5,746 bases of DNA from Pseudomonas sp. (lineage in GTDB: Bacteria; Pseudomonadota; Gammaproteobacteria; Pseudomonadales; Pseudomonadaceae): positions 1 through 5,746 of the forward strand of contig DNMQ01000293.1 in assembly GCA_003488145.1 (NCBI GenBank). The letters run 5' to 3'. This document shows positions 1-5,746 of this stretch, one piece after another. How positions within the stretch are numbered: the first letter of the stretch is position 1; every line of letters starts with the position of its first letter. Under the pieces are notes generated by a model, which saw nothing but the letters and a program-made list of their open reading frames with translations, did not search any database and had not been told where the DNA came from. The position numbers and the translations under genes are program-made.

Positions 1-54
1 ACTTGTTGTCTTGCTTGCAGGTAGGCGCGCAAACGCCTGCCGTCCAGGCAAGGG
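1..54 (-). promoter_or_regulatory. Structured 5' leader of the next gene, probably rpsF
   Basis: Downstream of the promoter the minus strand can fold two ways. One fold is a 5-bp hairpin GCCTG/CAGGC (49-45 with 39-35) with loop GACGG. The other is a compound fold: CTTGC (52-48) with GCAAG (18-14) closing an internal loop CTGGAC (47-42), then a seven-pair helix with one mismatch (41-34 with 27-20). S6:S18 is known to bind a CCG-bearing bulged motif in many rpsF leaders. I see no CCG on this strand here, so a match is not shown. The leader runs off the window. Confidence 0.4.
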
Positions 55-59
55 GCGCC

Positions 60-88
60 ATTCTAGAGAAGGGCTGACAGCGGCGCAA
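60..88 (-). promoter_or_regulatory. Sigma70-type promoter for the gene left of the window, probably rpsF
   Basis: On the minus strand TTGCGC (88-83) and TAGAAT (65-60) are separated by exactly 17 bases. The -10 matches the consensus at five of six positions; the -35 keeps only the TTG. A GC-rich discriminator (GGCGCC) follows the -10, as in stringently controlled ribosomal promoters, and an AT-rich stretch (TAAATATT, 108-101) lies where an UP element would sit. Start of transcription is expected near 52-54. The target gene lies outside the window; rpsF is inferred from the usual Pseudomonas order rnr-rlmB-rpsF-rpsR. Confidence 0.55.
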
Positions 89-92
89 GGCG

Positions 93-115
93 AACTGGTG
101 AATATTTAACCAGCT
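93..115 (-). terminator. Weak hairpin after the kinase gene
   Basis: Nine bases past the kinase stop, AGCTGGT and ACCAGTT (115-109 with 99-93) can form a seven-pair stem, including one G-U, around an AT-rich 9-base loop. No U-tract follows, so it is a poor intrinsic terminator. The loop is the same AT-rich stretch that could act as an UP element for the promoter at 60-88, so its role is ambiguous. Confidence 0.25.
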
Positions 116-123
116 TTAGACAT

Positions 124-2292
124 TCAGTTGCGCAGCGCTGCACGCTCGGCGCGAATACCATCGAGCAGCTCGCGAACCTGGTGGATATCGTACGGCTTCA
201 GCATGGTACGCAACCGATCGAGGCCCACATCCGAAGCATTGACCGCATAGCCCGAGGCGATCACCAGCGATAACCTCGGGTGACGCGCACTAGCTTCACG
301 CGCCAGATCGATTCCGCTCATCCCGGCCAGGCCGACATCCGTCAGCAGCACGTCGAAAGGCTGCTGCCCCAGCGCCTCCAGGGCCTCTTCCGCTGTCTCG
401 CTTGCGACGACCTGATGCCCTAGCTCCATCATCACTTCACCGGTAAGCATGCGCAGGGTCGGGTCATCCTCGACGAAGAGGATCTTCAGACTGGCATCAT
501 CGGCCGCCGGGTTTTCCACGACATCGTCAGGCTGCGGGTCGCCCGCCACCGCTTTGGCCGGACCTGCCGAGAGATCACCTCCCGCGCCCTGCCGCTGCCC
601 GTCATCGACGCAGCGCGGCAAATGCACATGCACGGCGGTACCACCGTGCTCGCCGCTCTCCAGCGTAACGAAGCCACCGCTCTGCTTGACGAATCCATAA
701 ACCATGCTCAAGCCGAGACCGGAGGCATTGCAGTCCTGCTTAGTGGTGAAGAAGGGTTCGAATGCCCGTGCGCGCACGTCGTCACTCATACCGCCGCCCT
801 CGTCGATGACACTGAGCAGGACGTAATCGCCACGCGAGTTGCCAGGCGCATCCTCGCCCAGCTGGCGATTCTCCAGACGCAGCACCACACGTCCGCTACC
901 CGCCATCGCATCGCGCGCGTTGGAAGCGAGGTTCAACACTACGCTCTGCAGATTGCCGACATCGGCGAACACCGGCCATGGCTCGCCCAGCACCTCCAGC
1001 TCCAGCTGTACCGCCGACCCCAACGCCCCATTTAGCAGCTCGCGCATCTGCTCAAGCAGCTCCGGCAAGTGCACCTGGCGCGGCAACAATGGTTGGCGGC
1101 TGGCGAAAGCCAGCAGCTGCGACGCCAGACGCGCACCCTTCTCGACCCCGCTGACAGCCGAGTCCAACCGTCGCGCTGCAGTCTGATCGCTACCGAGACC
1201 ACGCCGTAGCAGCTGCAGGTTGCCTCCGATGATCTGCAGCATGTTGTTGAAGTCGTGCGCGATGCCACCAGTCAGCTTGCCCACTGCCTCCAACCGCTGA
1301 GCCTGCTGCAGGGCCTGCTCAGCCACCTGTCGCTCGGCCTCACTTTGCTGCAGCGCCAGGGTTCGCTCACGGACCAGCTCTTCCAGGTGATCGCGATAAC
1401 GCTGCAGCTCCGCCTCGTTGCGCTGCTGCTCGGTCACATCCTGCCCTTGAACGAAGATACCAATGACCCCGCCGTCGTTCTCGACGATCGGCTGCAAAAC
1501 GAAATCCAGAATCGCTTCCTGTGGCTCCTTGTCCGGATGCCGTCTCAGGAACAGCGATACACGTTTGCCGACATACGGCTGACCGGTGCGATAGACCTCG
1601 TCGAGCAGACCGATGAGGGCCTGCCCCTCGATCTCGGGCAATCCCTCGCGAACCGTCTTGCCAAGCAGCTGACGGTGCCCGGTGACCTGCCGATAGGCAT
1701 CATTGACCAGTTCATATACATGATCAGGGCCGCGCAGAAAGCAGACGAACCCAGGCGCCTGCGCGAACAGACGGCGCAGCTGCTCGCCTTCGGACTGCAG
1801 CAGCCTGGCACGGGACATTACGCCTTGCTCCAACTGCTGCAAGGGCTGCCGACCGGCTGCCGCCTGACTCAACGAATCCTTCATTGCCTGCAGCTCGGTA
1901 ATGTCCGAGGTGTGCTGCAGAATCGCAACGACCTCTCCTTGCTCATCCAGGATTGGCGTGTGCGTGGCGCTCCAGTAACGATCCTCGTAAACCGGCCCAA
2001 GCGGCGTTTGTCGCGCGATGGAGTAACGAATCACCGGCAACGTATCGACTGCCTTGCGGCTGAGCACCCGCGCAAACGAATCGAGCAACTCTTGCACTCG
2101 GGTCATCTCGGGACTGAGCGGATCGGCAGCGAAGGCTTCATGAAGGCGCTGCCCCTGGATATCCGTCAGTTTTCGCCCGGTAAGCGTCAGGTAAGCGGCA
2201 TTCGCATCCAGAATGACCAGGTCACGATCAAGCAGGACATAAGCATTCGGGGATAGCCGGAACAGACTTTCGAAAGACGGGCGCTGCTGCAT
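124..2292 (-). CDS. Soluble PAS-PAS hybrid sensor histidine kinase with C-terminal receiver
   Basis: This 722-residue hybrid kinase should sense a cytoplasmic signal, autophosphorylate and pass phosphate to its own receiver. No transmembrane segment or signal peptide is visible. Layout: PAS 1 (about 7-132, ending LQHTSDIT), a linker, PAS 2 (about 167-288, ending VQGQDVTEQ), a charged coiled coil (about 289-335), HisKA with H346 in GGIAHDFNN, HATPase_c (N box N458, G1 DEGGG 497-501, F box FEPFFTTK 511-518, G2 GLGL 525-528), an Ala/Gly/Asp-rich linker (about 562-600) and a receiver (602-715) with acidic E608/D609/D610, phospho-acceptor D652, S680 and K699. All residues needed for activity are present. 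The ATG at 2292 is preferred because GGAGG lies four bases upstream and the PAS begins at once; an in-frame GTG at 2352 would add 20 unconvincing residues. There is no output domain and no adjacent response regulator, so signal and partner are unknown. I recognise the family, not a named gene. Confidence 0.95.
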   Translation of the reverse strand: MQQRPSFESLFRLSPNAYVLLDRDLVILDANAAYLTLTGRKLTDIQGQRLHEAFAADPLSPEMTRVQELLDSFARVLSRKAVDTLPVIRYSIARQTPLGPVYEDRYWSATHTPILDEQGEVVAILQHTSDITELQAMKDSLSQAAAGRQPLQQLEQGVMSRARLLQSEGEQLRRLFAQAPGFVCFLRGPDHVYELVNDAYRQVTGHRQLLGKTVREGLPEIEGQALIGLLDEVYRTGQPYVGKRVSLFLRRHPDKEPQEAILDFVLQPIVENDGGVIGIFVQGQDVTEQQRNEAELQRYRDHLEELVRERTLALQQSEAERQVAEQALQQAQRLEAVGKLTGGIAHDFNNMLQIIGGNLQLLRRGLGSDQTAARRLDSAVSGVEKGARLASQLLAFASRQPLLPRQVHLPELLEQMRELLNGALGSAVQLELEVLGEPWPVFADVGNLQSVVLNLASNARDAMAGSGRVVLRLENRQLGEDAPGNSRGDYVLLSVIDEGGGMSDDVRARAFEPFFTTKQDCNASGLGLSMVYGFVKQSGGFVTLESGEHGGTAVHVHLPRCVDDGQRQGAGGDLSAGPAKAVAGDPQPDDVVENPAADDASLKILFVEDDPTLRMLTGEVMMELGHQVVASETAEEALEALGQQPFDVLLTDVGLAGMSGIDLAREASARHPRLSLVIASGYAVNASDVGLDRLRTMLKPYDIHQVRELLDGIRAERAALRN

Positions 2293-2296
2293 ACAA

Positions 2297-2301
2297 CCTC
2301 C
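2297..2301 (-). promoter_or_regulatory. Ribosome binding site that decides the kinase start
   Basis: GGAGG on the minus strand, four bases before the ATG at 2292, is a near-ideal though tightly spaced Shine-Dalgarno sequence. It favours the 722-residue product over the in-frame GTG at 2352, which lies in the loop of a stable hairpin. Confidence 0.7.
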
Positions 2302-2336
2302 ATGGTACGAGCCTGACGCCGCGTAACTAACCCAGC

Positions 2337-2362
2337 AAGGCTCCGGCAGCACCCGGAGCCCT
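2337..2362. repeat. Strong GC-rich hairpin between rlmB and the kinase gene
   Basis: GGCTCCGG and CCGGAGCC (2339-2346 and 2353-2360) form a perfect 8-bp stem with a 6-base loop. On the minus strand a G-U and an A-U pair extend it to 10 bp. No T-run follows on the minus strand (GCTGGG), so it is not a canonical intrinsic terminator. The alternative GTG codon of the kinase (2352-2350) falls in the loop, which would hinder initiation there. It may pause or partly end read-through from rlmB, or shape the kinase leader. Confidence 0.75.
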
Positions 2363-2408
2363 CAAGCAAAATATGGCGAGAAGCCGCTATCCGCGGACGG
2401 GCCTGGAC

Positions 2409-2437
2409 ACCGATTGACCACAAAAAGGTCAATCGGT
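2409..2437. repeat. Perfect 11-bp inverted repeat just downstream of rlmB
   Basis: The arms ACCGATTGACC and GGTCAATCGGT pair perfectly over 11 bp around a 7-base loop, starting 22 bases after the rlmB stop. Read leftward, as RNA, the loop is UUUUUGU but the stem is followed by GUCCAGG, so the U-tract expected of an intrinsic terminator is missing. Read rightward the stem is followed by only UUUC. It may be a 3'-end stabilising hairpin, a weak or Rho-assisted end for rnr-rlmB, or a dyad operator for a dimeric regulator. The sequence alone does not separate these. Confidence 0.8.
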
Positions 2438-2459
2438 TTCAGATCAGCAGGTCAGGCGT

Positions 2460-3215
2460 TCAGCCAGCGACCTTGGCGCTCTTGCGCTGACGCAGCGCCT
2501 CGAACAGGCATACGCCGGTCGCCACAGAAACGTTCAGACTGCTGACGCTGCCGGCCATGGGCAGGCGTACCAGATAATCACAGTGTTCACGCGTCAGGCG
2601 CCGCATACCGCGACCCTCGGCACCCATGATAAGCACGATGGGCCCGGTGAGATCCTGATCGTAGAGTGATTGCTCGGCTTCGCCCGCCGTCCCCACGACC
2701 CATAATCCACGCTGCTGCAGCTTCTCCAGCGTACGCGCAAGGTTGGTCACGGCGACCAGCGGAATCACTTCCGCCGCACCGCAGGCAACCTTGCGCACGG
2801 TGGCATTGAGAGTGGCCGATTTGTCTTTCGGCACGATCACGGCGAGCGCACCGGCCGCGTCCGCGGTGCGCAGACAGGCACCGAGGTTGTGCGGATCCGT
2901 CACACCATCCAGCACCAATAGCAGCGGCGGGCCATCGGCGCGATCAAGCAACTCCTCGAGCATGGCCTCACCCCATACCTGACTGGGGCTCACCTCGGCG
3001 ACCACACCCTGATGCACGCCTTCGACCCAGGCATCCATCTCCCGCCGCTCACACTGCCCGACACTCACACGTGCCTGAGCAGCCAGCTCGATCACCATCT
3101 GGGCGCGCGGATCGCCGCGCCCCTCTGCCAGCCATACCTGCTTGACGCGCTTGGGATGATGGCGCAGCAATGCTTCGACAGCGTGCAGGCCGTAGATCTT
3201 TTCCAGCTGACTCAT
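2460..3215 (-). CDS. rlmB: 23S rRNA (guanosine-2251-2'-O)-methyltransferase RlmB
   Basis: This 251-residue protein is a SpoU-class SPOUT methyltransferase. In E. coli RlmB uses S-adenosylmethionine to 2'-O-methylate G2251 in the P-loop of 23S rRNA during assembly of the large ribosomal subunit. The N-terminal part (about 4-77, starting EKIYGLHAVEALL) is the L30e-like substrate-binding domain, and residues about 97-240 form the knotted catalytic domain. The three SpoU motifs are intact: motif 1 DPHNLGACLRTADAAG (N110, R116), motif 2 IVLIMGAEGRGM (E200) and motif 3 AGSVSSLNVSVATG (N228). Length matches E. coli RlmB (about 243). The ATG overlaps the rnr stop codon (ATGA) and only a weak AAGG lies upstream, inside rnr, so translation is probably coupled to rnr. 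A strong inverted repeat begins 22 bases after the stop. The family is certain; RlmB rather than another SpoU paralogue is supported by the motifs and by the rnr neighbour. Confidence 0.97.
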   Translation of the reverse strand: MSQLEKIYGLHAVEALLRHHPKRVKQVWLAEGRGDPRAQMVIELAAQARVSVGQCERREMDAWVEGVHQGVVAEVSPSQVWGEAMLEELLDRADGPPLLLVLDGVTDPHNLGACLRTADAAGALAVIVPKDKSATLNATVRKVACGAAEVIPLVAVTNLARTLEKLQQRGLWVVGTAGEAEQSLYDQDLTGPIVLIMGAEGRGMRRLTREHCDYLVRLPMAGSVSSLNVSVATGVCLFEALRQRKSAKVAG

Positions 3216-5716
3216 GACTTGGCCTTGCGCTTTCTGGCACCGCCATTCGAGCCGGTGGGTTTGTCACCTGACTTGGCTGCAGATTTCGGCTTGGTCGAGC
3301 CTGATCGCGACTTGCTCCCGCCCGCCGCCTTCTCGCTCTTGCCCTTCCTGCCGCCCTTCGCCTCGGCGAGCAATGCCTTCTTCAGCTCTCGACTCTTGCG
3401 CACATCGGCATTGCCCGGCTCGCGTCCACGGCTCGCACCGTCACGCTGCCCCGGAGCAGACTTGGTACCACCACCGATCAGCTCGAAATCGATCTTGCGC
3501 TCATCCAGATCGACGCGCATGACGCGCACCTCGACGCTGTCGCCGAGACGGAAACTGCGCCCACTGCGCTCACCGGACAAGCGGTGGTGCAACGGATCGA
3601 AGTGGTAGTAGTCGCCCGGCATGGCAGTGACATGCACCAGCCCTTCTACGTAGATGTCGGTCAGCTCGACGAACAGGCCGAAACCAGTCACCGCAGTAAT
3701 CACACCAGGGAAGGCCTCGCCGACACGATCCTTCATGAACTCGCACTTGAGCCAGTTAGTGACGTCGCGGGTAGCTTCGTCGGCGCGTCGCTCGGTCATC
3801 GAGCATTGCTCGCCCAGCTGCTCCAGCGCGGCTTCGTCGTACGGATAGATTCGCGCCTTGGGCATGCTGGTGGCGCCTTCGCGGCGCACATGAGGCGTGT
3901 CTCGACGGGAGCGGATGACACTGCGAATGGCGCGATGCACCAGCAGATCGGGGTAACGCCTGATTGGCGAAGTGAAGTGGGCGTAAGCCTCGTAGTTCAG
4001 GCCAAAGTGACCATTGTTCTCGGCGCTGTATACGGCCTGACTCAGCGAGCGCAGCATGACCGTCTGGATCACATGGAAATCCGGGCGCCCCTGAATCTGC
4101 TCCAGCAGCGCCTGGTAATCCTTCGGCGTCGGACCTTCCTTGCCCTTGTGCAACGAGAGACCCAGTTCACCGAGAAAGGCGCGCAGCTTTTCCTGACGCT
4201 CCAGCGGCGGCGCATCGTGGACACGATAAAGCGCTGGGATCTCATGCTTCTGCAGGAATGCCGCCGTGGCGACGTTGGCGCAGAGCATGCACTCCTCGAT
4301 CAGCTTGTGCGCATCGTTGCGCTCGGTCGGCTTGATCTCGGCGATCTTGCGATCGGCACCGAAGACGATACGTGTTTCCTGAGTCTCGAAATCGATCGCG
4401 CCGCGGGTATGACGCGCCTTGAGCAGCACCTTGTAGAGCGAATAGAGCTGCTTGAGATGCGGCAACACTTCGGCGTACTCCCCGCTCAGCCGCTTGCCTT
4501 CGGCTGACTTGGGCTGCTCCAGCATCGCGCTGACCTTGTTGTAGGTCAGTCGCGCATGGGAATGAATCACCGCCTCGTAGAACTGGTAGTCGGTCATCTT
4601 TCCCGACTTGCTCAGCGTGATCTCGCAGACCATGGCCAGGCGATCGACCTGCGGATTCAGCGAACAGAGCCCGTTGGAAAGCTGCTCAGGCAGCATCGGC
4701 ACCACCCGCTCGGGGAAGTACACCGAGTTGCCGCGAACCACGGCCTCCTTATCGAGCGCCGAGTCGACCTTAACGTAGTGCGACACGTCGGCAATGGCGA
4801 CATACAGGCGGAAACCTCCTGTCAGGAGCTTCCAGCCGCCAGGCTTCTCGCAATAGACCGCATCGTCGAAGTCGCGCGCGTCTTCACCATCGATGGTCAC
4901 GAACGGTAGATGGCGCAGATCGACGCGCTTGTGCTTGTCCTTTTCCTCGACCTCGGGCTTCAGCCGGGACGCTTCCTTCAGCACCGCTTCCGGCCAGACA
5001 TGCGGGATATCGAAGCTGCGTAGCGCCACGTCGATTTCCATGCCCGGCGCCATGTAGTTGCCGATCACCTCGACGATGTCGCCCTGCGGCTGGAAGCGCT
5101 GGGTCGGCCAGTGAGTGATCTTGACCTCGACAAACTGCCCCGGCTTGGCGTCGAGCGCGCGGCCCGGCGTCACCAGCACTTCCTGCTGGATTTTCGGGTT
5201 GTCAGGAATGACAAAACCGACGTCGCTCTCAATGTGGTAGCGACCAACGATGCTTTCGTGGGCCCGACTGATCACTTCAACGATCGCGCCCTCACGACGC
5301 CCACGCCGATCAAGCCCCGCAACGCGCGCCAGACAGCGGTCGCCGTCGAACACCAGGCGCATCTGCGCGGGACTGAGAAACAGGTCATCGCTGCCGTCAT
5401 CCGGGATGAGAAAACCGAAGCCGTCACGGTGCCCACTGACGCGACCACAGACCAGGTCCAGCTTGTCCACCGGGGCATAGGTGCCGCGCCGGGTGTAGAT
5501 CAACTGGCCGTCTCGCTCCATCGCACGCAGGCGGCGACGCAGCGCTTCGATATCTTCGTCGGACTCCAGCCCGAACTCTTCCACCAGCTCTTCACGGGCA
5601 GCTGGCGAGCCACGTTCGCCGAGATGCTGAAGAATCAGCTCACGGCTGGGAATAGGGTTTTCGTACTTTTCCGCTTCGCGAGCGGCCTCGGGATCGAGGG
5701 ATTGCCAATCGGCCAT
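3212..5716 (-). CDS. rnr: RNase R, 3'-5' processive exoribonuclease
   Basis: This 834-residue protein is ribonuclease R, a cytoplasmic Mg2+-dependent hydrolytic exonuclease that degrades structured RNA from the 3' end. The family acts in mRNA and rRNA decay and in clearing non-stop mRNA with SmpB-tmRNA. Visible domains in order are an N-terminal winged helix (about 22-85), two cold-shock/OB folds (about 88-220), the RNB catalytic domain (about 262-600), an S1 domain (about 667-747) and a basic Lys/Ser/Gly tail (about 753-834). The catalytic motif DGEDARDFDDA supplies D276, D282, D284 and D285, matching the four metal-binding aspartates of RNase II/R. The motif TSPIRRYPDL at 582-591 is also typical. 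Length is close to the usual 810-900 residues. The ATG is the first possible start, because an in-frame TGA lies four codons upstream, and AAGGTGA precedes it by nine bases. The stop overlaps the start of rlmB. Identification is near certain. Confidence 0.98.
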   Translation of the reverse strand: MADWQSLDPEAAREAEKYENPIPSRELILQHLGERGSPAAREELVEEFGLESDEDIEALRRRLRAMERDGQLIYTRRGTYAPVDKLDLVCGRVSGHRDGFGFLIPDDGSDDLFLSPAQMRLVFDGDRCLARVAGLDRRGRREGAIVEVISRAHESIVGRYHIESDVGFVIPDNPKIQQEVLVTPGRALDAKPGQFVEVKITHWPTQRFQPQGDIVEVIGNYMAPGMEIDVALRSFDIPHVWPEAVLKEASRLKPEVEEKDKHKRVDLRHLPFVTIDGEDARDFDDAVYCEKPGGWKLLTGGFRLYVAIADVSHYVKVDSALDKEAVVRGNSVYFPERVVPMLPEQLSNGLCSLNPQVDRLAMVCEITLSKSGKMTDYQFYEAVIHSHARLTYNKVSAMLEQPKSAEGKRLSGEYAEVLPHLKQLYSLYKVLLKARHTRGAIDFETQETRIVFGADRKIAEIKPTERNDAHKLIEECMLCANVATAAFLQKHEIPALYRVHDAPPLERQEKLRAFLGELGLSLHKGKEGPTPKDYQALLEQIQGRPDFHVIQTVMLRSLSQAVYSAENNGHFGLNYEAYAHFTSPIRRYPDLLVHRAIRSVIRSRRDTPHVRREGATSMPKARIYPYDEAALEQLGEQCSMTERRADEATRDVTNWLKCEFMKDRVGEAFPGVITAVTGFGLFVELTDIYVEGLVHVTAMPGDYYHFDPLHHRLSGERSGRSFRLGDSVEVRVMRVDLDERKIDFELIGGGTKSAPGQRDGASRGREPGNADVRKSRELKKALLAEAKGGRKGKSEKAAGGSKSRSGSTKPKSAAKSGDKPTGSNGGARKRKAKS

Positions 5717-5725
5717 TAAGAGATG

Positions 5726-5745
5726 TCACCTTTCATTCATTTATA
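5726..5745 (-). promoter_or_regulatory. Possible -10 box and ribosome binding site of rnr
   Basis: TATAAA (5745-5740) matches the -10 consensus at five of six positions and is followed by the Shine-Dalgarno AAGGTGA (5732-5726), nine bases before the rnr ATG. The -35 would lie beyond the window edge, and the implied leader of under 20 bases is very short. The ribosome binding site is well supported; the promoter is tentative. Confidence 0.35.
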
Positions 5746-5746
5746 G

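Larger units (their letters stand above)
2293..2459. other. Intergenic gap between rlmB and the kinase gene
   Basis: This 167-base non-coding gap holds the two inverted repeats at 2409-2437 and 2337-2362 and the kinase ribosome binding site. I searched the minus strand for sigma70 and sigma54 promoters. TTGACC at 2417-2412 resembles a -35 box but has no -10 at 16-18 bases, and TATTTT near 2370 lacks a matching -35. No sigma54 GG-N10-GC pair is convincing. The kinase promoter is therefore unassigned; read-through from rnr-rlmB is possible. Confidence 0.5.

Noticed and set aside
24..59. GGCGC/GCGCC outer arms (24-28 with 55-59) as part of the leader hairpin or a terminator
   Set aside because: If the promoter at 60-88 is right, bases 55-59 lie upstream of the transcript start and cannot pair in the RNA. 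No T-run follows in the minus direction either.
1255..2256. 333-residue open frame on the plus strand inside the kinase gene
   Set aside because: It is antisense to a gene with intact, ordered domains, has no recognisable motif or ribosome binding site, and is the kind of long shadow frame expected in GC-rich coding DNA.
2293..2352. Extended kinase start at the GTG codon (742 residues)
   Set aside because: The extra 20 residues show no PAS or signal features, the GTG lies in a hairpin loop, and GGAGG sits directly before the ATG at 2292.
2412..2417. TTGACC as a -35 box for the kinase
   Set aside because: No -10-like hexamer occurs 16-18 bases downstream; the match is explained by the inverted repeat.
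3584..4507. 307-residue open frame on the plus strand inside rnr
   Set aside because: It lies opposite the RNase R catalytic core, shows no family features and follows the reverse-complement codon pattern of rnr.
5111..5719. 202-residue plus-strand frame at the right edge
   Set aside because: It is antisense to the conserved N-terminal and OB domains of RNase R; its translation shows no recognisable domain.
1..5746. Mobile element, CRISPR, toxin-antitoxin, prophage or defence system
   Set aside because: No repeat arrays, transposase or integrase motifs, terminal repeats with duplications, or small paired genes were seen; coding sequence fills almost all of the window.

Overview
This is a compact chromosomal window from a gammaproteobacterium, most likely a member of the Pseudomonadaceae. 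A Pseudomonas or Stutzerimonas type host is my inference from GC-rich coding sequence, the RNase R and RlmB sequences and the gene order; no 16S or other typing gene is present. All three protein genes read leftward on the minus strand, and together with short gaps they fill nearly the whole window.

Right to left, in transcription order: rnr (5716-3212) encodes the 3'-5' exoribonuclease RNase R. Its TGA stop overlaps the ATG of rlmB (3215-2460), the 23S rRNA Gm2251 2'-O-methyltransferase, in an ATGA junction typical of translational coupling. These two form an RNA-metabolism pair. A 167-base gap (2293-2459) follows and holds two strong perfect inverted repeats, one just after rlmB. Then comes a 722-residue soluble hybrid sensor histidine kinase (2292-124) with PAS-PAS-HisKA-HATPase-receiver layout and no neighbouring response regulator. 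The left edge (1-123) carries a good sigma70-type promoter pointing left, with 17-base spacing, a GC-rich discriminator and a structured leader RNA. Its gene lies outside the window.

In Pseudomonas the usual order is rnr-rlmB-rpsF-rpsR-rplI, all in one direction. The left-edge promoter and leader therefore probably belong to rpsF (ribosomal protein S6), and the kinase gene would then sit between rlmB and the ribosomal protein operon. That is an inference from synteny. The kinase may have been inserted between an RNA-processing pair and the S6/S18 operon, with the hairpins insulating or tuning its expression.

I see no insertion sequence, CRISPR array, tRNA, rRNA, phage gene or recognisable defence or biosynthetic system. 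The window is mostly ordinary core genome; the kinase placement, the intergenic palindromes and the left-edge leader are the parts worth a second look.
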